Shown: positions 1-13,900, numbered from the stretch's first letter. The stretch is DNA of 64,000 nt from Yamagishiella unicocca (GCA_003116995.1 BDSL01000082.1:310001-374000); one strand, 5' to 3'. The notes: generated by a model not told the origin, from the sequence alone. Made by a program: numbers and translations.

Positions 1-76
1 TCCCCTCATGCCTTTATTCCCCACCTCCCGTCCTCTTCCCCCCCCTTTTGCAATCCCCCCGCTTCCCTCCTCGCAC

Positions 77-2161
77 CTTGGTGCCACCATAGCTCTGGTC
101 GACGCCGGCCGCATCAAAGCCATCGCCCTCGGCATCGTACGACTCGCCCGTGCCTTCACCCAGGCCGTCCCCGGATCCCGGCGTCTGGTTCTCTAGCGCA
201 TCGAAGTCCAGCTCCGGATGAGCCATCATGGCCGCGATCTATGCCGTACCGTACAGCAGGGAAATGTGCGGACAAAAGGGGCACCCGAGTAAGGGACGTG
301 TTAAAAAATGTATTTGAGCAAGGGAGGTTGAAGGGCCAGCAGGGCGAGGAGCTCGCTAACCGCAACCTTCACACCTGCAGAGTGAGGGTGCTTTTGCCCA
401 CCCCTGGGTCGCCGCCGATGAGCACCAGCGCGCCCGGCACCACACCGCCACCCAGGACCCTGCGGTTGGCGGACAGTGCAGCAAAGAGTGGGTAAAAGAA
501 GGGCACCACGACTCGGCCAGTAGAGTACGTGTCTGGTCTTCATATCTGACCTTACACTCCTCCCATGACCTCGCCTCCTCCATGACAGCTCTCCCTAATT
601 CCACGCCTCCAAGAGATGGCCCTCCAGCACGCCCCCACGCCACCGTACAGCTCCCGCCATCAGCAGCTGCTCCCCTCCTCTAACCCAGCGCCCACTACCC
701 GCAAACCACCAGGACGTCCGTCCCTCCCTCCGTCCCAACGTACACCCCCCAAGCACCGCCATCCAACCGCCAACCAACTCCCAACTAACCCCTGACTATA
801 CAAAAACCCACCTCTGCACCTCGGCGCCAGTGCAGCCACTTAGTGGGATGCGTCCCTCCCTGCCCGAGCCGGCCGCGTTCATCTGCGACAGCGCCCGTAG
901 CGACAGCGGCACGTCATCTCGGTCGTTGCCGCCGCCGCCGTTGGCAACCCAGCCCACTGACCGGCCTGCACTGCCGCTGCCGCCGCCGTCACCTGCGGCG
1001 CCGCCGACGCCGCCGGCACCGTACGACGGCGTCCGTACGCGTGCAGCGGCCGCGGCGGCGGCGGCGGCGTCCATCTGGACGCGCTCTAGCGCCTGGACGC
1101 CTGCGAAACGGCGGTCACGGCGGCGGCGGTGGCAGCGGCGGCGGCGGCGGTTAGTTAACACAACGGACAACGGACAGCGTCGCCACTGCCGAGATGCATC
1201 GTACACTTGCAGTACGACCGGCAACTTAATCTCGAGACCAAAATGCGTGTGTATCGCTGCCGTACGGCACCCAAATCGCCGCCTGTGCCGTACCTGCGCC
1301 TCCGCCACCCACGCCGCCGCCGCCACCGCCGGCAGTCATCCTGCCGCCGAGTGCCGCGGGCGGTTCCTCAACCGTTCCATTGCGGTCGATTTTGCCGAAA
1401 GCGCCGCACTTGCCGCATTTGCCTGTTCGGAAGGCGACCACCCCAAGGGCGGCGAGGAGGGGCCACAGACGCGAGGCGGGGCTTCAAGGGAGACTGGCAA
1501 CGGCTATGGCGATATTGTGTCTTGCTCCCGGTGGTGACGGCTCCGAAGCCGGCGGCCATATTCCATCGGCCCCGAAACCACTCAGCTGGTCATGCTGGCA
1601 TGGAAAACCCTCCAGAGCAACGCATTGATCAGCTCAGCTCGACCAGACTCTTTACAGGTGCAGCAGACAGAGGATCATGGAAAGCGATGCTGGGCTAACT
1701 GAGACACACAGACCCGTGACTTGAAACACACAGACCCGTGACTTCGCGGCAGATGAACACCCCGACCCGCCCAGCGCCCCACCATGATACTGGCCGTGCC
1801 GCGCGCCACAGTTGCTGCACACGAAGACTACGCGGACCTTGCCGCCGCCGCCGCCGCCGCCAGCTATGCCGCCTAACGAGGCGTGTACGACAACGCGGGA
1901 GAACCGTTGGCGGCGACGCCAGCCGCTGCCCCTGCGCGGGAGCTGCGTGCCGCCAGCAGCGCCAACAGCGGCTGCAGCTGACGCTGCGCTGACAAGACCG
2001 GACCCACCACCGCCGCCGCCGCCCCCGCCGCCGCTGCCACTGGCAGTTAAGCTGGTTCCGGAGCTAGCGGTCCCGGCGGAGCATGGCCACGAGCGCCCTG
2101 CGCCCGCGACCCCAGACGTGGCTCCAGGGAAGGCGTCCCCGACCATTCCACGCTCCTCCAT
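77..2161 (-). CDS. radA: RadA/Sms-type DNA repair ATPase, 5' part (gene continues past left edge)
   Basis: Five exons join in phase on the minus strand: 2161-1783, 1422-1294, 1100-812, 459-375, 238-77, with GT donors and AG acceptors at each junction (348 codons in total). RadA is a RecA-like ATPase that processes branched recombination intermediates; plant and algal copies are usually organelle-targeted. With the ATG at 2161 as residue 1, a four-Cys zinc finger is split over exons 1 and 2 (C115-x2-C118, C129-x2-C132). An Ala/Gly-rich linker follows, then the plant-like stretch [18 protein letters not shown] and the Walker A motif [10 protein letters not shown] (281-290, Lys288). Exon 5 begins IAAMMA, the usual continuation. 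The Walker B and Lon-like domains lie beyond the edge. The start is uncertain: the frame stays open to 2812 and other ATGs (2146, 2812) are possible. The Gly/Ala-rich N-terminus ending near VVVHA could be a chloroplast transit peptide. Identity is firm; the N-terminus is not. Confidence 0.85.
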
Positions 2162-4115
2162 GTGGCTGCTGACACCGCGGGCTGCCACGGCCGGCTCGGC
2201 CCCTGCGGCGCAGTGGCTGACCCTTGCAGCAGCGGCGAAAACTGTGGATGCGGTCGTGTGCGGCTTCGGCGATAAGCACGTGCAGCAACTGCAGCTGTAG
2301 CCGCCGCGGCGGCAGAGATAGCGAGTGGCGGTCTGGGGGCTGATCGGCACGTGTTCAGGGGCATGGCGTCCGGGACAGGAACTGACAAGCCCCGGCGGCT
2401 GCTGTGGCGTTGGATGGCAGTCAAGCGGAGCTGGTCTGCCAAGACGGGATCCGTGCGAAGGTGGCAACGTGGGTGAAGCAGGCAATCGCTGCATTTGCGC
2501 CGAACGCCCGCCGACGGATGTCACGGTGGGGCTCTGGGAGGCTAAGGATACCGTCCTAGATTTCGTTTGAGGCCTGAATCGGCTGCCGCTGTCCGAGTTT
2601 CCAGCTGTGCCTCGACATGGCCAACGAACAACAGAGCTACGTGGCGGGAGCTGCGGTGGCGAGCCAGGTACTGGATCTGGTTGGCGACGCCATGCATGGA
2701 AGTGTCCAAGTCGCCAGCCTGATGTATGCGGACCCATCACGGCTGTCCCAGAGTGCCCTGGCGCCTGGCGGAACGACATCGCTGTCCCGAAAAGCATCCG
2801 ACGCCGTCGCACTCACTGCAGCACGCCCGCTCTATACAAGTTACCTTGTCTTATTGCATGCTTCGTTGTGTTCGCGGAACATGTTACATCGGTCGGCATC
2901 TATTGAGACAGGAGCCTGCCGAAAGCCCGATTGATTTAGCTTGGCAGCTCATTAGCGATAGTGTGCTAGTTAAAAACGTAAGTAGTGTTAAGGCCACCTT
3001 GCGTGTGCCCTGCGACACAGGCACGTTTGCACCTAAAACGCGCTCCTGTCGCGTCCTTTACGAGGCGCAGACGAAGTGCACCAGTAACGTTGGGTGTGCA
3101 CTCGTTCGATCTAAACTTAAAGCAGAAATACAGATACGGGCCAACGCGACCCGCCCCGGATATAGCTCCCAGGTCGGCAGTAGAGGGCAGTAGCCACCAC
3201 ATGGGCTCCAAGATTCTCGCGTACATGATGGTAAGCATACAGCCATCACCAAACCGCACGTAAGCGATAGTTTATAGTCAGGTGTCGGCATGCCGCATGC
3301 GGCCAAACCGCGTGCGCGCGTTGCAATCCGCCAGCCTATGGCCTGTGCTCCAGCGGCTCCAGGACCGGGGAGACTTGATACCCCACGAGTAAGCCGTCCC
3401 CTCACCACCAACCTGTGTATTTACGTGCGCGACTTGTCATAACGCCAAAAAGTAAAGGTGCTTTCGGATGCCTCGTCATTTCCCGGTTGCCTAGTCAAGA
3501 CATGCAAAAAGACGCGCTCCACAAAAAGACCGGAATGGGCTGCTCCAATAATGACTATGACTCCGCCCATTGGGTACCTCCAAGACTCGATCTCACTTCC
3601 GAAACTGCTTTTGCCCACCGGTGCCATTGAAGTCCTGCTCGACTGTCTCACCCCAAATCCTAGAGCGCAACGCAGCATCCCTTGCCAGCCCCTGCGACGT
3701 CAATCGCTGCTCTCGAAGAACGGCAAAAAAGCCGTACAACAAAGTTAGTGCTGCATCGTGACCGCAATGCAAAGCAACGTCATCGCTCAGCCAGGCTCGG
3801 TCCCGCAGTTTCCCAATCGCGCAAGTGCCTGCTCTGGCGTTACAGTGAAGAGAGGGAGGCAGAATGGACCCCCCTGGACACAATCGCCCCAGCTAGCTGC
3901 CCCACAAGTCCTATCTACGTGCCTCACAGCTGTCCCACGACTCACATGAGCCAACTTTCGTTTGGGGGCCCCGCGCCAGCGATAGCGCGATCCTGACCTA
4001 AGCCCTGAGCGCAAGATCGACGCCTCTAGCCTAATTAGCCCCCGTGTGCTTCCACCTCGCTAGAAGCCACCCCACGATGACTGCGCAGTGTACTCCTGGC
4101 CCGGCCGCTAGCCGT

Positions 4116-4206
4116 CACATCTGCCACATCTATCACATCTGCCACATCTATCACATCTGCCACATCTATCACATCTGCCACATCTGCCACATCTGCCACA
4201 TCTATC
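4116..4206. repeat. 9-bp satellite (CACATCTGC / CACATCTAT)
   Basis: About ten direct copies of a 9-bp unit, with the last three bases alternating between TGC and TAT. Because the unit is a multiple of three, every frame stays open across it, giving spurious Val-Asp-Ile or His-Ile-Cys repeats. Confidence 0.9.
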
Positions 4207-7200
4207 GCATCCGGCTCGTGCGCTACCGCCCCAGCGTTAGGGTACAATTTCCGCATGCACCTTGCAGCGGCCACCAATGCAGCCAACAATATCGGTACGT
4301 CTCCTCGGCTGGTCGTAGTCCAGGCGGCGCCGGGAGGTCCGGGAGCGGCGCCCGCGCTTTCCGGCCATCATGCCTGCTTGAGCCTGCGAACGGCGTGTAA
4401 CGCTGCCGCCATCCTGGAAAAAAGAATAACGCCCGCGCGGCCCCCGCACACGCATATACGAGCACCCACCCGCACCCCCTCACACAGGCTACCACTGTAC
4501 GCTGGTTACACTCGCTACCACGCTTTTATATAATTCCTGATGGTGGGCTGTGTGCTCCTCGCCGCGGCCTCATCCCACTAGTTCGGAAGGACACCAGCAC
4601 GCGGTCAACCACATGTACGACCCATGTGGCGCTCGCGAAGCTGCCGTACACCCCAGCTGCGAAAACCAACGTCTTCCGCAACGCAGCATCGACGTCGACC
4701 ACACGAAACCTATCCGAGGCAGCCGGCTACTGCTGCATTGCGCTACAAGCCGTTGAAGACGGCACCTCCATCCATCCAAAGCCGTCGTTGCCAGTCGTCC
4801 CGCGATTGAAGCGGTCGCCGGCGCGCCTCGCTTCTAATGAATAGCCCTGACGGTGTTACATCGCGCAAGGACACTCAGATGCCGCCGCCAATACGTAAAT
4901 CCTGCGCTCACCTATGAAGGGCTCCAGCGTCAATTGCCGACGTGTCCCATCGAATTACATGGCTGCGAAAAATAGAAAGAATAACGTCTCAAGACGGCTG
5001 TGGTGGTGGTTGCATGCTGCGACATCGTGTTCCCCAGTGCCAGTGCCATCAAAGCCGGACCGGGTGTACGGACAACACACTACTCACCCAGTCCACCAGT
5101 CGTACGCACGTGCCCTCTCCCTGCCGCTAGGGACCTAGCCTCCGACACGCGCCCTCCGATGCTTCACCCGCCCAACCTCCAAATCCTTTACGTCAAAATC
5201 TTGGACGAGGAAAGCAAGCAAGCACACGGAGGCCTCGATCAGTCGCTGGGCCCGTGATTCGCGACTCCCGGGCAGCAACCTCCCGCTGTAGCTCGAGCCC
5301 TAGTTTCCCTCATCTCAACCACCCCCCACAGCACAAATTCTGCAGCCAACACCGCGGCAGCCCGCACCTTCACCACCGTCGTCCGACGCCCGCACCATGG
5401 GATGAGGTCACTGGATGAGGTCAGCGCCGCAGTGGGGTCCAAAACATACAGCGACAGCGCGCCCTGGCGTCGTGGCCGTCAACCCCTCACGCCGCAAACG
5501 CTCCAACCTAAGTCCATAGGCAGCCAACAACCCAGGGTCGCTGCCGCGCCGCTCAAGTCCACGGCATCCACTGCGCCCCGGAGAGGTTGGGGGGAAACGG
5601 GAGGGGGCGGATTGGTTTCAGTGTGTCGGTTTCGGCAGGAAGTTCGTGCTCTTGCTTCCCCTGAAAGCTCATGCTCATGGGTCACGTTTACTGCGTCCGC
5701 ACAGGTTGCCACGCCTTGGATGGCTGTTGACCCCTGACTGTCTGCACCACCTTTGGAAACGCTCGAGCCCCATGCCGTTACGTGCGCGGGGCAACAAAGG
5801 AACTGGCCTAGTGCAACGGGTGCCAGGGTCGAGCCCTGAGCGGACCTAAACCCCCGCCTAGTCAGGAAGGAATCAATTTCCAAAGTTCTAACACCGCTAC
5901 CGCCGCAGGATACGTGGTGGCTTCATCCGGGGCACATGTACACACTCCGGGCGGTTACATTACCAGCGCTCTTGATGGGTTACCTGACACGCGCTGGCCC
6001 CAACCCAGCGCTCGTCCCCCGTCCCTACTCCCTGATCCCCGAACCGAGCCGAAGCCCCAAGCATATCCTTCCCATGTACCGTATCGTACCGTATCTAAGG
6101 CTGTCCATGTAGGCTATGCCCGGCGCAGTACCTTGCCGAGTCCGCAGTAGTGAGTCACACTCCAATCACGCTCATGGCCAGGCACGCACGTTCGGAACAT
6201 GCAGCTTTGCTGCAGCTGCTGCTGTAGCTGTGATCTCAGCGGCAAGTCCTTCGTTTCCGAAGCCTCCGTTCCTGATCACGGTGCCGCTGAGCTTGGCCTC
6301 AGGGAACCGATGACAACGGCCGGGGGCTTGGTGGTACTGCCGCCAAGCGTATGCCTTCCTTAGGATGAGTAAGCGGTGTTGCTTGGTAGGAGGGCCGGTA
6401 CCAAAGAGGCTCCGAGACGCTTCGTTAGCGCTTGCGAATCATCGGCCGCGCAGGTGCCGGCCGCGACTGGCCTCAGCAGGGTGGCCACGGCCGTAGAGAC
6501 AAGGATTCGCTCATCTGATTAGGCATTCCCATTTGTCTTCTGGACAGCTTCATAAGTAATCCAGAGCAGACGGGCGAGGATCGCGGCTAGCAAAGCCCAG
6601 TGCGCGCGCCGAAGTATTTGCTGCACAGGAGAAGTAGGCTCCGGGGTTGGCTTCAACCACATCGTGTATACGCAAAGAAGAAAAAAAGACAACAGTCGGC
6701 CAGGCAAGTGTCAAATACCGGTATGGGGCTGCTAGACGAAAAGGCTTGCTAAGACACTGTTAATAAGTAAGTGTGCACACAGTTAGTGCACGAGATGACG
6801 ATTTTCACGGCAAAAAAACATTTCGGTTGCCGCTGGGCCTCTTGTCCTGGACACCGCCAATCGACAATTGAACCAATAGGCAAACCACAACCGAAACTAT
6901 CTATATTATGTTCGTAATTGTTTTCATTGGGATGCCACTGGGAAGGGTTAACTCGCCGGGTCGCCGGCCGGGCACTAAATAGACATTTTGGGGTCCCTAA
7001 AACTACGACGTATTTTCTATCATCGTTGTTCGCAAGCCCAGGAGAGCTGGTAATCATTCCTACGACAGGCAATCGACAATTCTGTTGCATCCACTGACTG
7101 AAGTCGGCTATCCGTTGCTTGATGACGTTTCAAGGAATAAAAAGGCTAAGACTCAGTAATTGGTAAAAAAATGAGGCCATGTGCTTGAGCTCCTTAGTTC

Positions 7201-8700
7201 GTCAGGTGGTTGGGCGACGATGTTCGAAAGTAGACATTGACGAAGGAGAAAAATCCTTGCTGTGCGACAATGCTGAAAGTGCACGGCGTCACGCATTGGT
7301 CACGTAATTCTGGGCCCACAGGGCCGGGACCTCCGGGAGCGAATTACCCCGCCCTGTAACCCTCTAATTTCCATCGGACTCCTTTCGCTTTGCTAACAGA
7401 ACGAAGGCAGGCGAAGCGCACCCTAGCAAATCGACCATACCCTGCAAAGAACAGGACACAACCAACACAACAGGAGGCCACATAACACCAAAACTGACCA
7501 AAACGGCCCTCAAAGACGGGTGTTGATTAAGTTAAGTTAGGTGCTGCGCACCAACACAATGTGGCTCAGCAGGGCATATTCGGACGTAACCGGCTGCATT
7601 GCAAGGGAGCGCCCCAGTGCGATGGCCTATCCTGCTTGCCAGTTGCGGCGCGTTTGGTGAGTGAGTCAGATACGGCTATCAAGCTGCTGCACAGAGATAG
7701 GTGCGGTCGAATTTCCAAGCATTCCGTAGCCGTCTTTCCAACGCCGTCATCGCGGAGATGTCGTCAAAACTAGCAGGGATCCATGCATGCCAGATGGGAC
7801 CGTACGTACGGGAACGACCTGCGCTGCCACGACATCGTACAGCAGCTGTCACACGTGCACCACGAGCCGCCCAAACGCACGTGCGGGCCGTGGATGGTCA
7901 GCAGCAGTACGGACGTCCGGCACCCTAATACACAAAACCTCATGACACGGGCCTCCGCAGCGCTTTCTCGCTTGCCTACCCGCTTACCAACTATGTTCAC
8001 CAGCCGCTTCATGTTCGGTGCTGCATCTTCTGGCTCCGAAACCCTCCTCGCTGAACGCCGCCCGTCGCGACGGTTGCATGCATCGCATGTTGTTGTTGTA
8101 ACGGTTACAGTGGGTTTCATGTATGTGCGCCATCCATCGCACAAACACGCGGTCCCCTACCAATCTCCATAGGCAGCAGCAGCAGGCCCCAGCGAGCTGC
8201 TTCAACCCTAGGTGTTAATAGCCAGGCCGTGCACACGGGTTTAAAAGCCAGCTTCCGTACGTGGTCCTTCTTTCCCTTAGGCCACCTCAACGGCACCACG
8301 GTCTGGGCCAAGTGCTTAGGGGGGCAGGGCCGTGCGGAATACCTGCTGAAGTTAACCGAAAACGACGGTCCCGTCAATGTGAGGCATCCCGCCCGCTCAG
8401 CCATGTGCAGTCGTCGTCGCTAATACTGCTAAGTCACCCATCAGTCCGCCGCTTCATCATATTGGCCCGGACGAGGCATGCCGAGGCGCGAGGATGGGGA
8501 GACAGCTCCGGAGGGTTTAGGAGGAAACCCGTAGGTCAGTACTGAAAAGTCAAGCCGACTCGGAAACGTTTCTAGTGTACTTCGTCTGGGATTGCACGCT
8601 GGAGAACTTATTCTAGGTACACACCGTCCCATCCGGAGGGGGAAGGGGCAATGCAGCGCGGGAGTAACGGCAAACCGTATCTGGGGTGAGGGCGCGAAGT

Positions 8701-8765
8701 ATGTGGGCGGGAGGAGGGCGGGAGGAGGGCGGCGAGGAGGGCGGGAGGAGGGCGGCGAGGGGCGC
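8701..8765. repeat. G-rich GGGAGGAGGGC repeat
   Basis: Imperfect tandem GGGAGGAGGGC/GGCGAGGAGGGC units on the plus strand. The regular runs of three G could form a quadruplex. No gene is evident around it. Confidence 0.75.
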
Positions 8766-9439
8766 AACGCGTACTCACACCAATTGATACATCCTGACAC
8801 CGGCCATCCAGTGCGACTGGGAGCTGCAGTGCGGTTGGGCCTGTTCGCTTATTTCAGTGCACACTGACCAGGCACTGGCAGAAAGTATCAAAGGACGTCA
8901 ACATGTCATCACGATGTGTTTGCATAACTAACGAAGTTTCTTTTGTATTACAATGTTAGAACGCGTAGAACGCCATCACCGTCGAGTGAATCTTGCGGCC
9001 GAACGCGCAGAGGCCACTTTCCCACGCACTCGTCGAATGCAGTCGAATGCAGCAAACGCATCGATGCGCGTACCCAGCCTACAACTGGGCTACATCAGGC
9101 AAAAACTTGCTAGATATTGCGTCCTAGACGCTGGTAAGGAACTTGCATAGCCGATCTTCGTGGGTCTTCGCTGATCTGCGGCGGACGTACTGGCTGCAAG
9201 GCTTGTATGACTGACTGGCTGGTTCGCTGACGCGAGGTGATGATTTCACATCCTGAATTCGCCATGTCAGGACGCTTTATTGCCTTCGTGTTTCACCATT
9301 TACGACCGTTTTCAGTGCGCTCTTGGTTCGTGGTCCAATACGCTGCGCAGCAGCCCATGCCACGAGGCGCCTGTAAAAAGTAAAAAGAGTTATATGTCAC
9401 GCGCATAGGTAGGCAAATGGCGACGGCCAAAGGCCCAGT

Positions 9440-9985
9440 CGCCTTTTGAGCCAGACTACCTCCTGCCGTACGTTCCCGATAGCTTCCGTGGGCTGTAGGG
9501 TTTCCTCGCCGCCTCGCTGGTGGGGGAGTTGGTCTTCCCTGGACGCCCGGGTGACGGGGGGCTGCCCATTGGATGACTTGGGTGCAGGTTGTGCGTGGCT
9601 GGCTTGGAATTTGGGGCCTGGGGCCAGCTTTCTGTCGGCTCCCGCCGTGTTTAGGCCTGGGACTCGCCGCAGGCTAAGTGTTGGTGGCTCGTGCTGGACG
9701 CGCTTTCCCGGCTCGACAAGCTTATTTTCCGGTGCTCTGAGTTATGCGTGCCGCCTTCTCCCTGCTATATGTCGTTTTTGGCTTTCGTTCTTTCCAGGCC
9801 CTGTGATTTGCGTCCTGGTTTGCTTGTCCTGGGTTTGCCCGGCGTCTCTGTGCCTTCCGATGTTTTCCTGCACCCTTCGGGGCTTGTGCTGGGTTGAGCC
9901 CCGGCTGTCATCGGGTGAGGTCACGGTGATGGGCCCCTCGTCTTGTCCTGGGTTCGGCCGGCGGGCTTGAGGACACTGTACGTAG
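9440..9985 (+). mobile_element. Fragment of repeat family X (non-LTR-like 3' region)
   Basis: The 3' part, about 9,810-9,980, aligns by eye with 25,227-25,395 (plus) and with the minus strand of 25,815-25,990. Shared landmarks are a TTGTCCTGGGTTYGCCCGGCG block, TGCTGGGTTSAGCCCCGG and a terminal GAGGACRCTG. The three copies share a right end but differ upstream, as 5'-truncated retrocopies do. The open frame through it is rich in Cys, Trp and Phe and is not a convincing protein. Element class is inferred. Confidence 0.55.
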
Positions 9986-10950
9986 CATCTCATGTATGAT
10001 AACTTGGCAGAGGGTTGCTTCGTGCAAATGTTGGTATATGTATGTTGCCCAAATATTATTTGGGCAGCAGATTTTGGCATTAAGGCTGCTGGGTAAGGAC
10101 GAGACACTTTTACGACCCACTGTAACGTGTACTACTACTACTACGATGGCAGATGGCAGGTTCCGCGAAGGGATCGCTTTCGTAGCTAGTTGACATCAGC
10201 TCGGGATAAGATGCAGCTTGCAAAGGTGGGCGATGAAATTCGTATCCATCTGAGCCCAACACACTGCGCCATCAGGAACAAAAGGTAACGTCAGATCTGC
10301 CATCATAAATTGTATTGAATTGGGCCGACGGATCCGTGCCGCCAGCCGTACATGCTGTCCACGAGGGTCCACGAGTGGGGAAACAAATGTTTTCAGCCCT
10401 GACCAGACGTGGCTTGGCATCTCCCCATGCTACTACTGTAGGCTAGGCAAGGCTTAGAGCCCATCTATCGGGTGCCCTTCCCATGCAATTTTGAGCAACG
10501 GTATTTCACTCTTTTTGGTAGCTACAACAATAATTAGGATTGCCTCCGGCCTGCTGTGTGCCTCCTCTCATCCTGGACCACGGACCGGCAAGAATATAGG
10601 TCTGAAAGAAGACCAGATACGCAAGCACGCTAATCGAACACCGCCCGTGCGCCTCATCAGCCCCTATCAGCCTCGATCGTGCACAATTCGCCATAGCTTG
10701 ATGGACACACGCACCGTATTTCGGAGAGGCCGGTGGCACCACCTTGGAGAGTCATAGCATGGAGGGAATAACTAAGGCGGAGCGGATAAAGTGCGGCTCA
10801 TGAAGCTGCCTTCGGATTGGTCAGGAGCTCCCACTGGGAGCGAATTGAGTACGGAAATTATTTGTCCGGGTTGCTTATGGCGTCCGATGACCACATAATT
10901 GCATCTGTACATGCACTATTCAACAAGACCTGGATACCTCGGCCGCACTT

Positions 10951-13900
10951 ATGGAGATGACGCTCGTGGCTACCGTCTGTCTCTTGCTTATCGCCACAGC
11001 AGGTAACATTTCATCTGCGAAACGACGGTTGCAGCACAGCAATCCATGTAACTAAAATTGCACAGTTGCGTAGTCGCTGCAAGCCCGTCGACCGCCCTCG
11101 CCTGCCTGAAGAAGAGCTGGGCGTGCTCATTTTGGGCAAATACCGCTTCTCGCGATGCCCTACCTCGCATATTACTGATATACATATAGCGTATTATGAG
11201 CAGAATCAAACGAGACTGTTGCCCAATAGCCGCCTTGTTCGTACCTTTGCTATCTATTTTACCAAATGCTCGGGGCAGGTTAAGCATTCACAATCGTTCA
11301 TTTATTGCACTCCAATCGCACGCACTTCTATCACCGACTAAAAGTGCTGAAAGTTGCCGCTCGGCCGCTTGCAAACCGCAGATGCCGTTGCGACCTCTTA
11401 CACCCGTGAGTCGGGCATGTGTTGCAGCGGGCTGCTCTAAACGATGCCTGACATACGACGGCGCTTCAGTAATTACGACGGCTTGCTGCAGGCTCGGCGC
11501 CCTCCCCTACCAGCTAGTTGAGACTCCGTCGCCTACCTCGCATTCCTTCTACCTGCTGTGCAGGCAACAAGAACGGCGTCCGCCTTGTTGGCAACTCCGG
11601 GCCCAGGGGCCGGCTTGAGGTAGCTACTATGGATTATTGGCCCTCGTTTAACAGCAAGGGCCTGGCGTGGATACCGGTGTGTGACGCTACATTCGACGAT
11701 GACACAGCACTGGTGGGTTATTTGCTGGAGCACGGGGCATCCCTTCTCAGCATTGTACGTAGTCAAGCAAAGCCTGGGATCATTTTTGGTTTACCTGTAA
11801 ACAAGAGCGAGTATACAAGAGCCGTCTGTACGTAACCCCTTGCAGGCCCGTTACTCCTGCGGTGCCCCGTGCAGCTAGCTAGCAGCCCCGCCCATTCCTG
11901 CGTGCGTTACGTACGACTTCTCTTAGTTAGTGTTCGTACTCATGCACGCGTATCGTGAGCGCTCCTGTTGATCATTGTGAAATTTGCTTGCCAGCCGATG
12001 CTATGCTATCGATGGGCGAATGCCAGAAGGCATCGTAAGCAAAACCAGGCCTGCTGCTGCATGCTTACCGTAGGTTATGTGCCAATTACTCGGCTACACC
12101 TATGGGAGGAGGTACTACAACCCGAAACTGGCCTACCCCGTGAACCAGACGTGAGATGGGCTGGAGCAGAGGCGGACAGCTTCCTTGGGATCCTAGGCGT
12201 GGCTTGTCGTGGCCTGTAAACACGAGGAGCTATATTCCTTAACAACCCATAAGCTGTAATCCTAGTCATTATTGTTGAGTTACAGCTGCTGTGCGCACAT
12301 TTGTAGTCAACCAGACCGATCATGGGTTGGCTGCCTGATCCACTACTTCCATGCTGGCCTGACCAGTACTTTCACCCCCACCTACCCCCACTGTATTGCT
12401 TGGCCGCCTTGCAGTCTGACTCCAGTTGGCTTCTTCTACTGCAACCCTAGGGAGGGCAACCACCACCGTCGCCTTCTCCGGGGCGCAATGGATACATCTG
12501 AGTCCGCCGTTGTTCTCAACGACCATCACAGCGGTTCTGATGCCGCTGTGCAGGGAAGCAGTGCTGAGACTAGTCGCGCCCGCTCCCTTTCTCCCCTGAG
12601 GGCTTACCTCCAGACCTCAGCTAGATCGCCGTACACATGCTTCTTCACCCAGGGTGATTGTGAACCCAAGGGCCCGCTGGCGGGCATTGAATGTTTCAGT
12701 GAGTGCTGCACGCAGGAATGTGTGTAGATGCGAACATACCAAATAAAGATGCGGTTAGTTGGATCCAGTTCGGATGATCCTTACAGCCGGGGTCCCAGTA
12801 GTAGAGTGTCGTCTTTACGCCGTGCGTGGCTGGGTAACGCACACTGGTCAACACTGTCAGGGCCTTTTTTTGACTTTGCGAGCGATTTACCCACGTTTGA
12901 AAACGTAGAACGTGACACCGCGTTTGAAAACGTAGAACGTGACACCGCGTGCCATACGGTGCAAACTTCATACTTGTCCCATCGACTTTCCCCATTCATC
13001 GACTTTGTTCAACCGACACAGCTCCTTCCTCGTCTTCTCTGTCTTCATTCGTTCGTTCGCCAATAATTGTATGTGCATCCCACAGATGGCACCGCCGTGC
13101 CGCCTGTGCCGCCGCCGCTACCTTCGCCACCGATGCCCCCTCCTTGTAAGTGCTCGCCCTGCCTGGTATTGCGATCAATTGCTATATATATATATGTCAG
13201 TTGTGGATGAAAAACCAGCGGGTTCCTTCGGTTAGTTCCCACATACCTAAATATCGAGCGATCCGTACGCTCAATGTTTGCCACAGTGATCGCCATTGCA
13301 TTGTCATTAGTAACGCACCCGACTCACGGATCGATGCACGCCGAGTAGTTTTCCTTGCGCCCTCGCTCCCTCAGCTCCGCCGCCATTTTCGGCATCCATT
13401 CGCCTCATTGGCGGCCTGTCCTACCTGGTTACAAGCGATGTGGAATCCAACCTTTGCCCCTCTGCGGACTTCTGCCAGACGTTTAGCCGTGTGGAGCTTC
13501 AGGTTGGTTTGTCTGCTCGCTGATGAGATTGGTTGCTTGCTGTGCGCTGAATGGATCAGAATGGATCAGAATGGATCAGAATAGAGCAGGGCAGGCTACT
13601 TAGCGACGAACCGACGTTAGTTACCTAGCAAGCTCATGTCCATACATGCATACGTGCGAATGAGCTCGTCGTCCATCGGCTGTATGATGTCGTATAGTGA
13701 CGATGCAGCACATTCCGACGCACGCAGGGTTGCGGTATGCAGCTGTCATGAATAAATGCGCCCCCTGGCCTGGCAGCCGCGGCTACGTGCATGAGGTTAG
13801 GCCCATGCGAGGATGCATTGTCCTGCCTACATGCATGCATGTCTCATCCAGTCCGATGGACAATTGTTTTAAATGGAAGACGCGTATGTTCATCAACACG

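Larger units (their letters stand above)
2162..10950. other. No recognised gene; repeat-bearing spacer
   Basis: I read both strands and found no open frame with recognisable motifs plus matching splice sites. The first 650 bases keep the RadA frame open and may hold its 5' UTR or N-terminus. The stretch contains a CACATC satellite, a G-rich block, a LINE-tail fragment near 8,088-8,117 and a retroelement fragment at 9.4-10.0 kb, listed separately. The part around 6.5-7.6 kb is visibly less GC-rich than the RadA gene. The last few hundred bases should carry the promoter of gene A; I could not identify a clear core element. Confidence 0.5.

Noticed and set aside
830..1537. 235-codon plus frame over GCC/CCG-rich sequence
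   Set aside because: It overlaps the minus-strand RadA exons, whose phases and motifs agree; the plus frame is a Pro/Arg-rich shadow.
4116..4206. Regular repeat that might suggest a CRISPR array
   Set aside because: The units are 9 bp with no unique spacers, and the genome is eukaryotic; it is a simple satellite.
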